A stretch of DNA of 6,742 nt from Candidatus Poribacteria bacterium (GCA_007571355.1 RKRO01000293.1:1-6742), one strand, 5' to 3'; shown: positions 1 to 6,504, counted from the stretch's first letter. A program made the numbers and translations. Notes: generated from the sequence alone by a model not told the origin.

Positions 1-15
1 GAGGTTTCCTCGCCC
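1..15. repeat. partial GC-rich hairpin cut by the window edge
   Basis: The window opens with GAGG-TTT-CCTC followed by GCCC. The four-base arms pair around a TTT loop. The trailing GCCC would extend the stem if GGGC lies immediately outside the window, giving an eight-base stem. The visible part is short, so the larger hairpin is inference. The design (GC-rich arms, three-base loop) matches the complete hairpin at 3599-3619. Confidence 0.35.
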
Positions 16-195
16 AGATGAAAACACAGACTCCCACGCATCCGCACCCACACCCTTACAAGAACACAGCGCACCCAACATCAGACGCAGAAACCCCAAC
101 CCTACTCAATCCTGCGGAAGCCCTCTCTAAAGTGGATTTCAGCGTTAATGAAACACGCTGCAGCGGACGAGGCAACCTTGAAGAAACACCCTATC

Positions 196-219
196 AAAAA
201 CCCCCTACAAGAGGAGGGT
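196..219 (-). terminator. possible intrinsic terminator of tonB
   Basis: Read on the minus strand, ACCCTC (219-214) can pair with GGGGGT (205-200), including one G-T wobble, around an eight-base loop. TTTT then follows directly (199-196). It lies about 170 bases after the tonB stop, in the right orientation. The stem is short and the distance long, so it may be only one of several 3' ends. Confidence 0.4.
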
Positions 220-391
220 CTCCGCAATCCCTGAAATGTCTCTTTAATGATTGACTTTAGGATAAAAATACTTCCGCAAAACCCCGACAGGAGACGAGAC
301 AGAAGACACTTCTCCACCTAACTCCTGCAACCAGGGAGGATACAAAGGTTCACGCTGACAGGTACTTGCGTTAAAAGATAACAGACCTGAC

Positions 392-1264
392 TTAATTCGC
401 CAACTCGAAAATAATCGGAATTTCAAGGCGCAGGCTATGACCTTCTTGTTCTTCAGGAAAAGACGGATAAGGCATGGCATTTTGGACAGCAGCGAGTGCC
501 GCGTTATCCAGCGCATTTGAACCAGAAGAATCGGTAACGACAGGGTTCCAAATCGTTCCGTCTCTGAAGAGCGTAAACCGAACCGTCGTTGATGTCTCAT
601 CACTAAGATCCCGCACACGTGGTGGGAACCGTTGCACCTGTTTTATCCGATCGCGTACTGCCTTTAAGAATTCGTTAAACGACTGTTTCGCATCGCCTAA
701 ATTGACTGAAGCGAGTTCTAAATTCCCTGGATCGTTGAATTCCACTTGTGCCATTGTCGATCCTACGTCCATTCTCTCGACGATGCTTGTGCTTTCAAAT
801 TTCGGTACTTCAAATTTCGGCAGTGTTGTAACAATATTCGCTTGCCGGGCTACACCTGATATCCTTTTACCGATCCCTGCGATATTCGGTGCCATCACGG
901 GACGTGTCGGTACATCACTCGTCGGCAGTGTGAAACGAGCGTTACCCATCGGAATTTTAGCACGCGTCGTGACCGCCTGTCCTTTGGGTGCCTGAATCTT
1001 AGAAAGCTTCGGTTGTTTCGGTTTTCGGGTTGTACGAGGCGGTGTACGCCGTTTCGGCTGAGGTTTCGAGGCTTCCAAAACAACACTATCTACTTTATCA
1101 GGGTCCATCTCTAACACTGTTTTGTGAATAAAGTAGATAGCGCCGGCAATAATTCCGATTGCGTGAAGTCCGATTGCAAAAGTCCATGCAATCCGGATCG
1201 CTTTCTTTTTTTGTTTTTGGGCGGCTTCTCGGTTCTGCCGTTGAACATCGGTAATCGTTATCAT
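392..1264 (-). CDS. tonB: TonB family energy transducer
   Basis: This 290-residue protein has the three-part TonB layout. A short cytoplasmic N-terminus leads into one membrane segment at about residues 23-46, with a histidine (H34) in the first half, as in E. coli TonB (H20). A basic, proline-rich stretch follows at 67-94 and a long periplasmic linker to about 195. The C-terminal TonB domain covers about 197-290. Its visible marks are RFPP (212-215, at the usual YP position), FRDGTI (233-238), SSGSNALDNAALAAV (246-260), MPYPSFP (264-270) and a closing IPIIFEL strand. By family knowledge it carries proton-motive energy from ExbB/ExbD to outer-membrane receptors. Neither Exb protein is in the window. 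The start is ATG with AAAGGA at 1274-1269, only four bases upstream. The 220-base gap before it suggests it may have its own promoter. The gene symbol is by family, not by orthology. Confidence 0.92.
   Translation of the reverse strand: MITITDVQRQNREAAQKQKKKAIRIAWTFAIGLHAIGIIAGAIYFIHKTVLEMDPDKVDSVVLEASKPQPKRRTPPRTTRKPKQPKLSKIQAPKGQAVTTRAKIPMGNARFTLPTSDVPTRPVMAPNIAGIGKRISGVARQANIVTTLPKFEVPKFESTSIVERMDVGSTMAQVEFNDPGNLELASVNLGDAKQSFNEFLKAVRDRIKQVQRFPPRVRDLSDETSTTVRFTLFRDGTIWNPVVTDSSGSNALDNAALAAVQNAMPYPSFPEEQEGHSLRLEIPIIFELAN
795..820. repeat. 15-base tandem duplication inside tonB
   Basis: TCAAATTTCGG occurs at 795-805 and again at 810-820, a 15-base period. On the minus strand this encodes the doubled peptide PKFEV-PKFES (residues 149-158) in the periplasmic linker. 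The period is a multiple of three, so the frame is kept. It fits the length flexibility of TonB linkers. Confidence 0.7.
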
Positions 1265-1268
1265 ATTT

Positions 1269-1274
1269 TCCTTT
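1269..1274 (-). promoter_or_regulatory. ribosome binding site of tonB
   Basis: AAAGGA on the minus strand ends four bases before the ATG at 1264. The spacing is shorter than usual, but no other in-frame start near it has a better site, so this site fixes the start. Confidence 0.55.
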
Positions 1275-1388
1275 CAATAACGCCAGTTTGAAAAAAATAT
1301 GAGAGGGTTCCCAAGCAGACGCACATTCGCCAAAAAAGCAAGAGAGTCCCCGAAAAACAGCGATCTTTAGAAACCCAACCCCCTTCAT

Positions 1389-1406
1389 CGCCCCTTATCA
1401 GGGGCG
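1389..1406. repeat. GC-rich hairpin in the spacer before tonB
   Basis: Perfect seven-base arms CGCCCCT (1389-1395) and AGGGGCG (1400-1406) enclose TATC. On the minus strand it lies about 80 bases after the small lipoprotein stop and 125 bases before tonB. No T-run follows it on either strand, so it is not a standard intrinsic terminator. It may be a processing or attenuation structure, or a dispersed repeat. Confidence 0.6.
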
Positions 1407-1413
1407 GAGGGTA

Positions 1414-1424
1414 CCGCTCAGCGG
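1414..1424. repeat. short inverted repeat CCGCT-C-AGCGG
   Basis: Five-base arms surround a single base. Arms of the same sequence occur at 3441-3452, upstream of the beta-helix lipoprotein. It may be an operator half-site pair or part of a folded leader; chance cannot be excluded at this length. Confidence 0.3.
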
Positions 1425-1425
1425 A

Positions 1426-1439
1426 AAAGCAGCTGCTTT
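1426..1439. repeat. perfect 14-base palindrome AAAGCAGCTGCTTT
   Basis: The two seven-base halves are exact reverse complements with no spacer. It lies 46 bases after the small lipoprotein stop. On the minus strand it reads into TTTT and then CC, so as RNA it could form a weak five-base hairpin ending in a short U-run (a poor terminator). As DNA it could bind a dimeric protein. Confidence 0.4.
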
Positions 1440-1484
1440 AAGCATTTATCAAACTCACGTTTTTTCGATTTATTTTTTCAGCAA

Positions 1485-2003
1485 TTAGTCTTCATAACTC
1501 AGCAGCTTGTATCCATTGTTCTTAACAACAACCGAGCCGAGAATCTTCAATTCCCCTTTTTCGCCAGCAGCGTTTTTTAACATCAAAACGGTGCCGCGCA
1601 AAAGTTGAAACCCTTTATAAGTCTCTGTAGGTCTGTCAAAGCGGATGGCCACGAATTCCAGATCCTGACCGCCATAACGGGCTATCCACTTTTTCATACC
1701 GATGTTACATTTCTTATTCAGATTCGACCACGCAAAATCACCCGGGAAATTATTGGGGGGTCTACTTGCGGGGAATGCCGGCCAGATCCAATCGAGATAT
1801 TCTTTGCGCTGCACACGCAAACGGTTCAACTTTTCTATGTCTTTGTTATTAAGCGCGTCAACGACTGCCAGGCCGAGTTGACCCGGCGAGTCGAGGCTGT
1901 TTTCCCAAATCGATTTCTCACAGCCAACCGAACTGCTGTAAAAAAGCAGTACGGTCAATAGCAAGTAAAAGGTGTGAACCAAGCGTTCACTAATTCTGGT
2001 CAC
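1485..2003 (-). CDS. small lipoprotein of unknown function
   Basis: The 172-residue product begins with a lipoprotein signal: arginines at 3 and 7, a hydrophobic core at about 8-22, then SSSVGC with the likely lipidated cysteine at 28. The -3 position is serine, not the usual leucine, so the lipobox is imperfect. The mature part is about 145 residues and mixed alpha/beta by eye. It has an early helix (about 39-62), an aromatic stretch (YLDWIWPAFP, 69-78), a PPNNFPGDFAW segment and a C-terminal set of strands ending KLLSYED. The helix-then-sheet order loosely suggests an NTF2-like or cystatin-like fold; that is a guess. The start is GTG with a weak GGATGG site seven bases upstream. It overlaps the end of the beta-helix gene by 14 bases, so translation is probably coupled. 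It likely sits in the periplasm, anchored to a membrane. Confidence 0.82.
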   Translation of the reverse strand: MTRISERLVHTFYLLLTVLLFYSSSVGCEKSIWENSLDSPGQLGLAVVDALNNKDIEKLNRLRVQRKEYLDWIWPAFPASRPPNNFPGDFAWSNLNKKCNIGMKKWIARYGGQDLEFVAIRFDRPTETYKGFQLLRGTVLMLKNAAGEKGELKILGSVVVKNNGYKLLSYED

Positions 2004-3402
2004 TCGTTGTCCATCCCGTTGTCCAATTGTTGGATGAGCTCACACCCCCGATAAAGTTAACCGGTTCAAAAAAAACGTCAGTCGGTGGCGATGCTGGCGA
2101 AACGGCATTAGCCCCGGCACCAGGTGTGAAGTTCGGAGCACGCTTGTTGAAGGGATCTGCCAAGCCCGGGTCGGTTTCCTTATTCCCGTTTTTCAAGGCA
2201 AAAGCAGCTTCGTCAAATCCGTCATCGTCCTTTTCGTCTCCGAAATTGCCTTTACCATTTGCAAAGAAAATACTGTTCTTGACAACCAGATCGCCGCCTT
2301 CGGCTTGGGCAATAGACGACTCACCATCAATGTCGAGTCCAACCTTATTGAAACCTGTGACAATGAAGTTGGCGTACGTGCCAGCAGCACCTTCACGGAT
2401 CAGCATGCCGTTGTCACTTTCGGCTCCAGATGGATCACCGACGAGTGTTACATTATAGATCGTTGCAGCGGAACGCGGGGTCGCTTCGTTATTTTTACTG
2501 CTGTTATCAACTTCAAACCCGTTATCTGCGTCATCACCATACTGTTGGGCAATCCAGAATTGACCCTTACCGGTCCAACCGTCTGTCCAGTCAAAGGAGT
2601 CGTCGCGGGCTCCCGTCACGAGGGCGTATTTAAGATTGACAGTGCCACCGAAGAATTCAATGCCATCATCTTGATTCATGTGTACCTGGATGTACTCTGC
2701 GACGGTACCGGATCCAACACCTTGGAAAGCGATACCGTTTAGTTCGTTATCTGGGCTGAATTCGATACCAGCGTACTCGATACGGACATAGCGCAGCACG
2801 CCGCTGCTATCCGTCGGGTTGTTTCCACCGAAGGCACCCGTGTCCCCTTCACCGAAGGTTACACCTTGGTTCGTGGGCGCGCTACCGTTGATAATCAAGC
2901 CACCCCATTGGCCCCGTGCACGGTTCCCAATTGCCGCGTCACTTGACATAACAATCGGGGCATCCGCGGTACCCTCTGCCATAATTTTAGAACCTTGAGC
3001 GACAATAAGTGTACCGTTGCTCGCCTGCTCACCGAAGATTTCAACACCGGGTTCAATCGTTAACGTCGCGCCGCCTTCAACAAATACAACACCTTTGAGG
3101 AGGTAAACGTAAGGCGATGAGAGCGTTGTATCAATTTTCAATTTACCATCAAGGACAACTACGTTATTAACAAACTCAAATTGACGATCGCCAAGTACAA
3201 GATATTGCTTTCCGTCAATATCATTAATTGTTCCTTCCGATCCGAGTGTTTCCTCCGTTCCTTCGGTTTCTTCTTCGGTACTACCACAACCGACATAAGC
3301 AAGAGTTAACCCAACCGTGAAGATAGTCATTAGCAGGAACAGCCAATGCTGAAACAATCCCCGTTTCCCACTGGAAGCAGGGGTAGACCCAATATTTAAC
3401 AT
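1990..3402 (-). CDS. right-handed beta-helix-like lipoprotein partnered with TonB receptor
   Basis: From ATG 3402 the product is 470 residues. A long signal peptide with KR at 13-14 and a hydrophobic core at about 20-35 ends in YVGC, with the likely lipidated cysteine at 39. An acidic Ser/Thr/Glu tether follows at 40-56. The rest is built of short strands with Gly/Asn/Asp turns, typical of a parallel beta-helix: GQWGGLIINGSAP (164-176), LRYVRIEYAG (203-212) and DDGIEFFGG (245-253). DDSFDWTDGW (267-276), GDNGF-like DADNGFEVDN (291-300) and SDNGML (330-334) come next, and the end is NNWTTGWT. I recognise this as a lipoprotein type often encoded beside TonB receptors; I know of no settled function. 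ATG 3402 is chosen because AAGGAG lies at 3420-3415. The longer reading from GTG 3459 (489 residues) has no ribosome site and a poor pre-signal extension. Confidence 0.85.
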   Translation of the reverse strand: MLNIGSTPASSGKRGLFQHWLFLLMTIFTVGLTLAYVGCGSTEEETEGTEETLGSEGTINDIDGKQYLVLGDRQFEFVNNVVVLDGKLKIDTTLSSPYVYLLKGVVFVEGGATLTIEPGVEIFGEQASNGTLIVAQGSKIMAEGTADAPIVMSSDAAIGNRARGQWGGLIINGSAPTNQGVTFGEGDTGAFGGNNPTDSSGVLRYVRIEYAGIEFSPDNELNGIAFQGVGSGTVAEYIQVHMNQDDGIEFFGGTVNLKYALVTGARDDSFDWTDGWTGKGQFWIAQQYGDDADNGFEVDNSSKNNEATPRSAATIYNVTLVGDPSGAESDNGMLIREGAAGTYANFIVTGFNKVGLDIDGESSIAQAEGGDLVVKNSIFFANGKGNFGDEKDDDGFDEAAFALKNGNKETDPGLADPFNKRAPNFTPGAGANAVSPASPPTDVFFEPVNFIGGVSSSNNWTTGWTTSDQN

Positions 3403-3414
3403 TAACGAACTAAG

Positions 3415-3420
3415 CTCCTT
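3415..3420 (-). promoter_or_regulatory. ribosome binding site deciding the lipoprotein start
   Basis: AAGGAG on the minus strand lies 12 bases before ATG 3402. The gap is long, but this is the only strong site in the leader. It falls inside the extended reading from GTG 3459, which argues that the extension is untranslated leader. Confidence 0.55.
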
Positions 3421-3440
3421 TTTGTTTTTTAGATCCTTAA

Positions 3441-3452
3441 CCGCTAAAGCGG
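3441..3452. repeat. short inverted repeat CCGCT-AA-AGCGG
   Basis: Five-base arms surround AA, 39 bases upstream of the lipoprotein ATG. The arm sequences equal those at 1414-1424. It may be an operator or a small leader hairpin; evidence is limited to the sequence match. Confidence 0.3.
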
Positions 3453-3524
3453 AAAGCACGCATAATCGCGACTCAGCGATCCAAAACGCTATATTTTTTT
3501 TGTTGCTGTTATAGATTTCTCTTG

Positions 3525-3554
3525 ATATTAAAGGATACCCATAAGTTGTTGCAA
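3525..3554 (-). promoter_or_regulatory. weak promoter candidate for the two lipoprotein genes
   Basis: On the minus strand TTGCAA (3554-3549) is followed after 18 bases by TAATAT (3530-3525). Each matches four of six positions of the sigma-70 consensus. It would give a leader of roughly 115 bases. The promoter rules of this organism are unknown, and the genes may instead be read through from the receptor. Confidence 0.2.
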
Positions 3555-3598
3555 GAAAATGACATTCTTATGATTTTTTCTTTCACCAGTCTCTGAAT

Positions 3599-3619
3599 GG
3601 CGGGGTTTGGAACCCCGCC
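3599..3619. repeat. perfect GC-rich hairpin after the receptor gene
   Basis: Nine-base arms GGCGGGGTT (3599-3607) and AACCCCGCC (3611-3619) pair exactly around a three-base loop. It begins 24 bases after the receptor stop. No T-run follows on the minus strand (the sequence there is ATTCAGAGA), so it is not a classic intrinsic terminator. It could protect the receptor mRNA 3' end, lower downstream expression, or be a copy of a dispersed palindromic repeat. Confidence 0.75.
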
Positions 3620-3642
3620 TGCAAAGTGTGTCAGCCCTTTCC

Positions 3643-6504
3643 CTATAGGTTATAACTGACCCCCAACGAGAAAGACCTCCCAATTTTGTAACGGAGGTAA
3701 TCTGCATCTCCCATCTTATAGTAAACGTCTGGATTCAGTAGGTTTTTTGCCGAGAAACTCAACTTGAAGTCGTCAGCAACGACTCGGCTGAAAGTTGCGT
3801 CTAATTGCCCGCGCGCTTGCTCATACACGTCTGGTACACCGTGGTTCCCCACTTCAGAAAGTCTATTTCCAAAGACGTTATATGTCATCGCACTCGAAAT
3901 TCCCCAGTTCGGATTTTCATAACCGACGGACACATTAACAATGTACGGACACTGTCCTTGCAGCGGACGTTCGAATGAAGTCTGAATCCCGATACCCTCT
4001 GGCAAGACAACCTGTGAGGAGATCAGCGCAACATTGGTATTAATCGAAAATTTGTTTAAAGCTTCTGAGATAACACCCAAATTCTGACGTGCCTCTAACT
4101 CCAAGCCGTAGTTGTGAGCACCTTCTGCGTTTTCATAAGTGATTCGGACCTCCGCTTGCGGTTGAACGATCTGTTCAATCGGTTTCTGGAACCGCTTATA
4201 GAACGCACTGACTGCCACCACACCACCCATCTGTGGAAAGACTTCCCATCGGAAATCGAAATTGTCGATCTGTGTCCGCTCCAAATCCGGGTTCCCCAAA
4301 ATGGTTCTACCGCCAACAAAATCAGTAAACTCAAACGGTGCAAGTTCACGGAAGTCCGGACGCGTGATTGTTCGAGAGGCTGCGAAACGCAAGTTCATCC
4401 GCTCTGTTATACGATACGTTACATTCAGCCCCGGCAACCAATCAAGCGTCTCCAAACTTGCATTAATCTCCGTGCGCGTCGCTGCAAACGGATCGAAGGT
4501 CGTAACTCGTTGATCCGAAGATTCCAAGCGCACACCGCTCATCATCTGCCATCTCGGACTCAGCGGCAGGTCAAGCATCAGGTAGCCTGAATAAATATTG
4601 TGGTCAGCGAGGTAGTTATCCGTAGAACGAGTGGACTCACGCAGCTCAAAGACACGTGGTGCTATGTGTGAGGATTGGAAGAGTATCTCCGGGGGGGCGG
4701 ATAGGTTCACGATAGCGTCTACTTGGTCGGAAGGTAGAAATCTAAATCTCCGCACATCAAAGATTCTGGTTCTATCTCGGAGCAACCCGCCAAATTTGAA
4801 AAGCCCGTCTGTGCCGACCCGAACTTTCCAATCAACACGGGCGTTATACTCATCGTCCTCAAGATCAAAGAAAAATCGGCTTCCGCTATGTGTGACATCG
4901 CGGAATAGGAAATCGTTATCCCTCTCTTCATAGATATTCTCGCGTGTATCGGGTTCATCCCGTGAGGCACGTGAATAGGTGAGCCGCCAATCCATAGACA
5001 CATTCGGTTGTTCGGGACCCTCTAACGTCGGTTCGCCAAAGTTGAAATCGTGAGCCCCTGCGAACTGACCAGAAAAGAGTTGGCGTTCAACGTATCGGAG
5101 GCGTGTACTCTTCATATCCGTGTTTCTGTCTGCGTTGAAGCCTTCCCACGTTCGTACCTCATCTTCCGCCGTATGTGTGAAAAGTGAGCGGAGGTGGACC
5201 TGATGTTGTGAAGAAAAACGGAGGCTCGTGTTTAGGACCGTCCCCCAGTCTACTTCGTTCCCGGTACGTTCAACTTCGTATTCAGTTACGCGTGAAAGTT
5301 TCTCGCCCAAACCGATCCGATAAGCATTGCGATGCTGAGTCCCGTAACTGTGGCTATTGCCGTAAGAGATGACACCTAAATAACCGAACTCTTTACCGAA
5401 AAGGGTATTGCTGTTACCGAGACTGAATTTATAACTTTGGTTGGCTGGTATCGTTACCAACTCCGGTGACCAAACATTCTCAAAAGATTGTCCAAACTCC
5501 TGAATCTTTTCCTGTGTAAAACCTGCCGTTGTAAAACGTCCACGTTCACGAATCGGGGTATCCGCTGCCTCTTCTTGAATAATACTCGGTAATGCCCGTG
5601 AACCGTCATCAAATCCTAAAAAATCAAGATCGCCCCCTGGATACGTTAAACCTTCTTGTCCAGTTGCCTGTGTGTTAAAACCGGTTGACATGGACAAGGA
5701 CATCGTTAGCTCTTCAGGAAAATCCTTAGTGAGCACTTGCACCGAACCGCCAGCAAACCCGCCCGGTTGGTCTGGTGAAAAAGTCTTTACGGTCTGCAGG
5801 CTCGCAAGCAGGCTTGCAGGGAAGATATCCATCGGGACAACGCGTCTGTTCGGTTCCGGACTCGGGATTTCGACGTTGTTCAGAAGTGTGTTACTATAAC
5901 GTTCACCCAATCCACGCACAAACACGTAACGTCCACCTACAATGCTAACGCCTGTTACCCGTTTAATCGCCTCGCCTGCAGACGCTGCGGGGAGTCGGCT
6001 CATCTCTTCTGTACTTATACTGTCCTCAATACCTGAGCTGCGCATCCGCTGTTCCAGCAACCCGCGCTCACTCGCTTGGCTCAGTTGTACCGGCATCTTA
6101 ATCGCATCAAGTTTCACCACCTGCGGTACCATTAACATTCGGATCGGCTCCAGTGTCTTTCCGGGTTTTACTTCCAACTCAGGAAGGGTATAGGGGTTAT
6201 AAAACGGGGCAGTCGCCTGAATCCTGTAACGACCCGCCGGTAATTCCAACGAAAACGCACCCGTTTCATCAGTTGTTACTCGGATCTGGGTATCAGCAAC
6301 TCGAATTGTAATTTCTGCAAGCGGGACATCTGTTTCACTATCCACAACAATACCGGTTACCCTGATGTGCTGTTGCGTTTCATGGGTATCAGCGTCTGCT
6401 TGACAGAGTGAAAGTAACGCGCCGATCCCCAAAAGCAACATGCCTATACAAAGGCATCCCTTGAAGGATAGAGATCGCAAACCCATATTAAGAAGGCCTC
6501 TCAT
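3643..6504 (-). CDS. TonB-dependent outer-membrane receptor with carboxypeptidase-regulatory-like domain
   Basis: The 953-residue product starts with a signal peptide (hydrophobic core about 17-34, likely cut after QADA near 38). A carboxypeptidase-regulatory-like beta-sandwich follows at about 47-127 (VTGIVVDSETDVPLAEITIRV, then TTDETGAFSLELPAGRYRI). LDAIKMPV (132-139) is in the place of a TonB box. The plug covers about 158-262, with VFVRGLGERY (194-203), IPSPEPNRRVVPMDIFP (213-229) and QPGGFAGGSVQVLTK (246-260). The 22-strand barrel fills the rest. Its late signature RTITRPDFRELAPF, GNPDLERTQIDNFDFR and FYKRFQKPIEQI is typical of this receptor class. The chain ends SLGVSYNL, a barrel-assembly signal with a final leucine instead of the commoner phenylalanine. 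It imports an unknown ligand using TonB energy. AAAGGA lies at 6523-6518, 13 bases before ATG 6504; ATG 6486 (residue 7) is a possible shorter start. Confidence 0.95.
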   Translation of the reverse strand: MRGLLNMGLRSLSFKGCLCIGMLLLGIGALLSLCQADADTHETQQHIRVTGIVVDSETDVPLAEITIRVADTQIRVTTDETGAFSLELPAGRYRIQATAPFYNPYTLPELEVKPGKTLEPIRMLMVPQVVKLDAIKMPVQLSQASERGLLEQRMRSSGIEDSISTEEMSRLPAASAGEAIKRVTGVSIVGGRYVFVRGLGERYSNTLLNNVEIPSPEPNRRVVPMDIFPASLLASLQTVKTFSPDQPGGFAGGSVQVLTKDFPEELTMSLSMSTGFNTQATGQEGLTYPGGDLDFLGFDDGSRALPSIIQEEAADTPIRERGRFTTAGFTQEKIQEFGQSFENVWSPELVTIPANQSYKFSLGNSNTLFGKEFGYLGVISYGNSHSYGTQHRNAYRIGLGEKLSRVTEYEVERTGNEVDWGTVLNTSLRFSSQHQVHLRSLFTHTAEDEVRTWEGFNADRNTDMKSTRLRYVERQLFSGQFAGAHDFNFGEPTLEGPEQPNVSMDWRLTYSRASRDEPDTRENIYEERDNDFLFRDVTHSGSRFFFDLEDDEYNARVDWKVRVGTDGLFKFGGLLRDRTRIFDVRRFRFLPSDQVDAIVNLSAPPEILFQSSHIAPRVFELRESTRSTDNYLADHNIYSGYLMLDLPLSPRWQMMSGVRLESSDQRVTTFDPFAATRTEINASLETLDWLPGLNVTYRITERMNLRFAASRTITRPDFRELAPFEFTDFVGGRTILGNPDLERTQIDNFDFRWEVFPQMGGVVAVSAFYKRFQKPIEQIVQPQAEVRITYENAEGAHNYGLELEARQNLGVISEALNKFSINTNVALISSQVVLPEGIGIQTSFERPLQGQCPYIVNVSVGYENPNWGISSAMTYNVFGNRLSEVGNHGVPDVYEQARGQLDATFSRVVADDFKLSFSAKNLLNPDVYYKMGDADYLRYKIGRSFSLGVSYNL

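Larger units (their letters stand above)
1..391. other. non-coding region downstream of tonB
   Basis: No convincing gene lies in this stretch. The open frame on the plus strand from base 18 gives a proline- and histidine-rich peptide with no recognisable domain, and the minus-strand frames here are short or run into tonB out of frame. What it does hold is a possible terminator for tonB (196-219) and, at the extreme left, a partial inverted repeat (1-15). The first hundred bases are C-rich on the plus strand. The next gene on the left begins outside the window. Confidence 0.6.

Noticed and set aside
18..254. Plus-strand open frame of 78 codons, Pro/His-rich
   Set aside because: Composition follows the C-rich spacer, there is no domain, and it runs against all real genes and across the likely tonB terminator.
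244..618. Minus-strand frame of 124 codons at the end of tonB
   Set aside because: It overlaps the well-supported TonB C-terminal domain in another frame and has no recognisable features.
474..995. Long plus-strand frame of 173 codons
   Set aside because: It is antisense to tonB; the TonB motifs on the other strand are clear.
1098..1388. Minus-strand frame of 96 codons starting just after the GC-rich hairpin
   Set aside because: It runs out of frame into tonB, has no ribosome site of note, and its second half is basic, Ser/Arg-rich shadow sequence.
2027..2742. Plus-strand open frames opposite the beta-helix gene
   Set aside because: They are antisense shadows of a gene with strong family motifs and show no domain of their own.
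1990..3402. SusD-type lipoprotein
   Set aside because: The sequence is strand-and-turn rich with Gly/Asp turns and lacks the helical TPR-like make-up of SusD.
3599..3619. Intrinsic terminator of the receptor gene
   Set aside because: The stem is strong but no T-run follows on the minus strand, so the classic form is not met; kept as a hairpin only.
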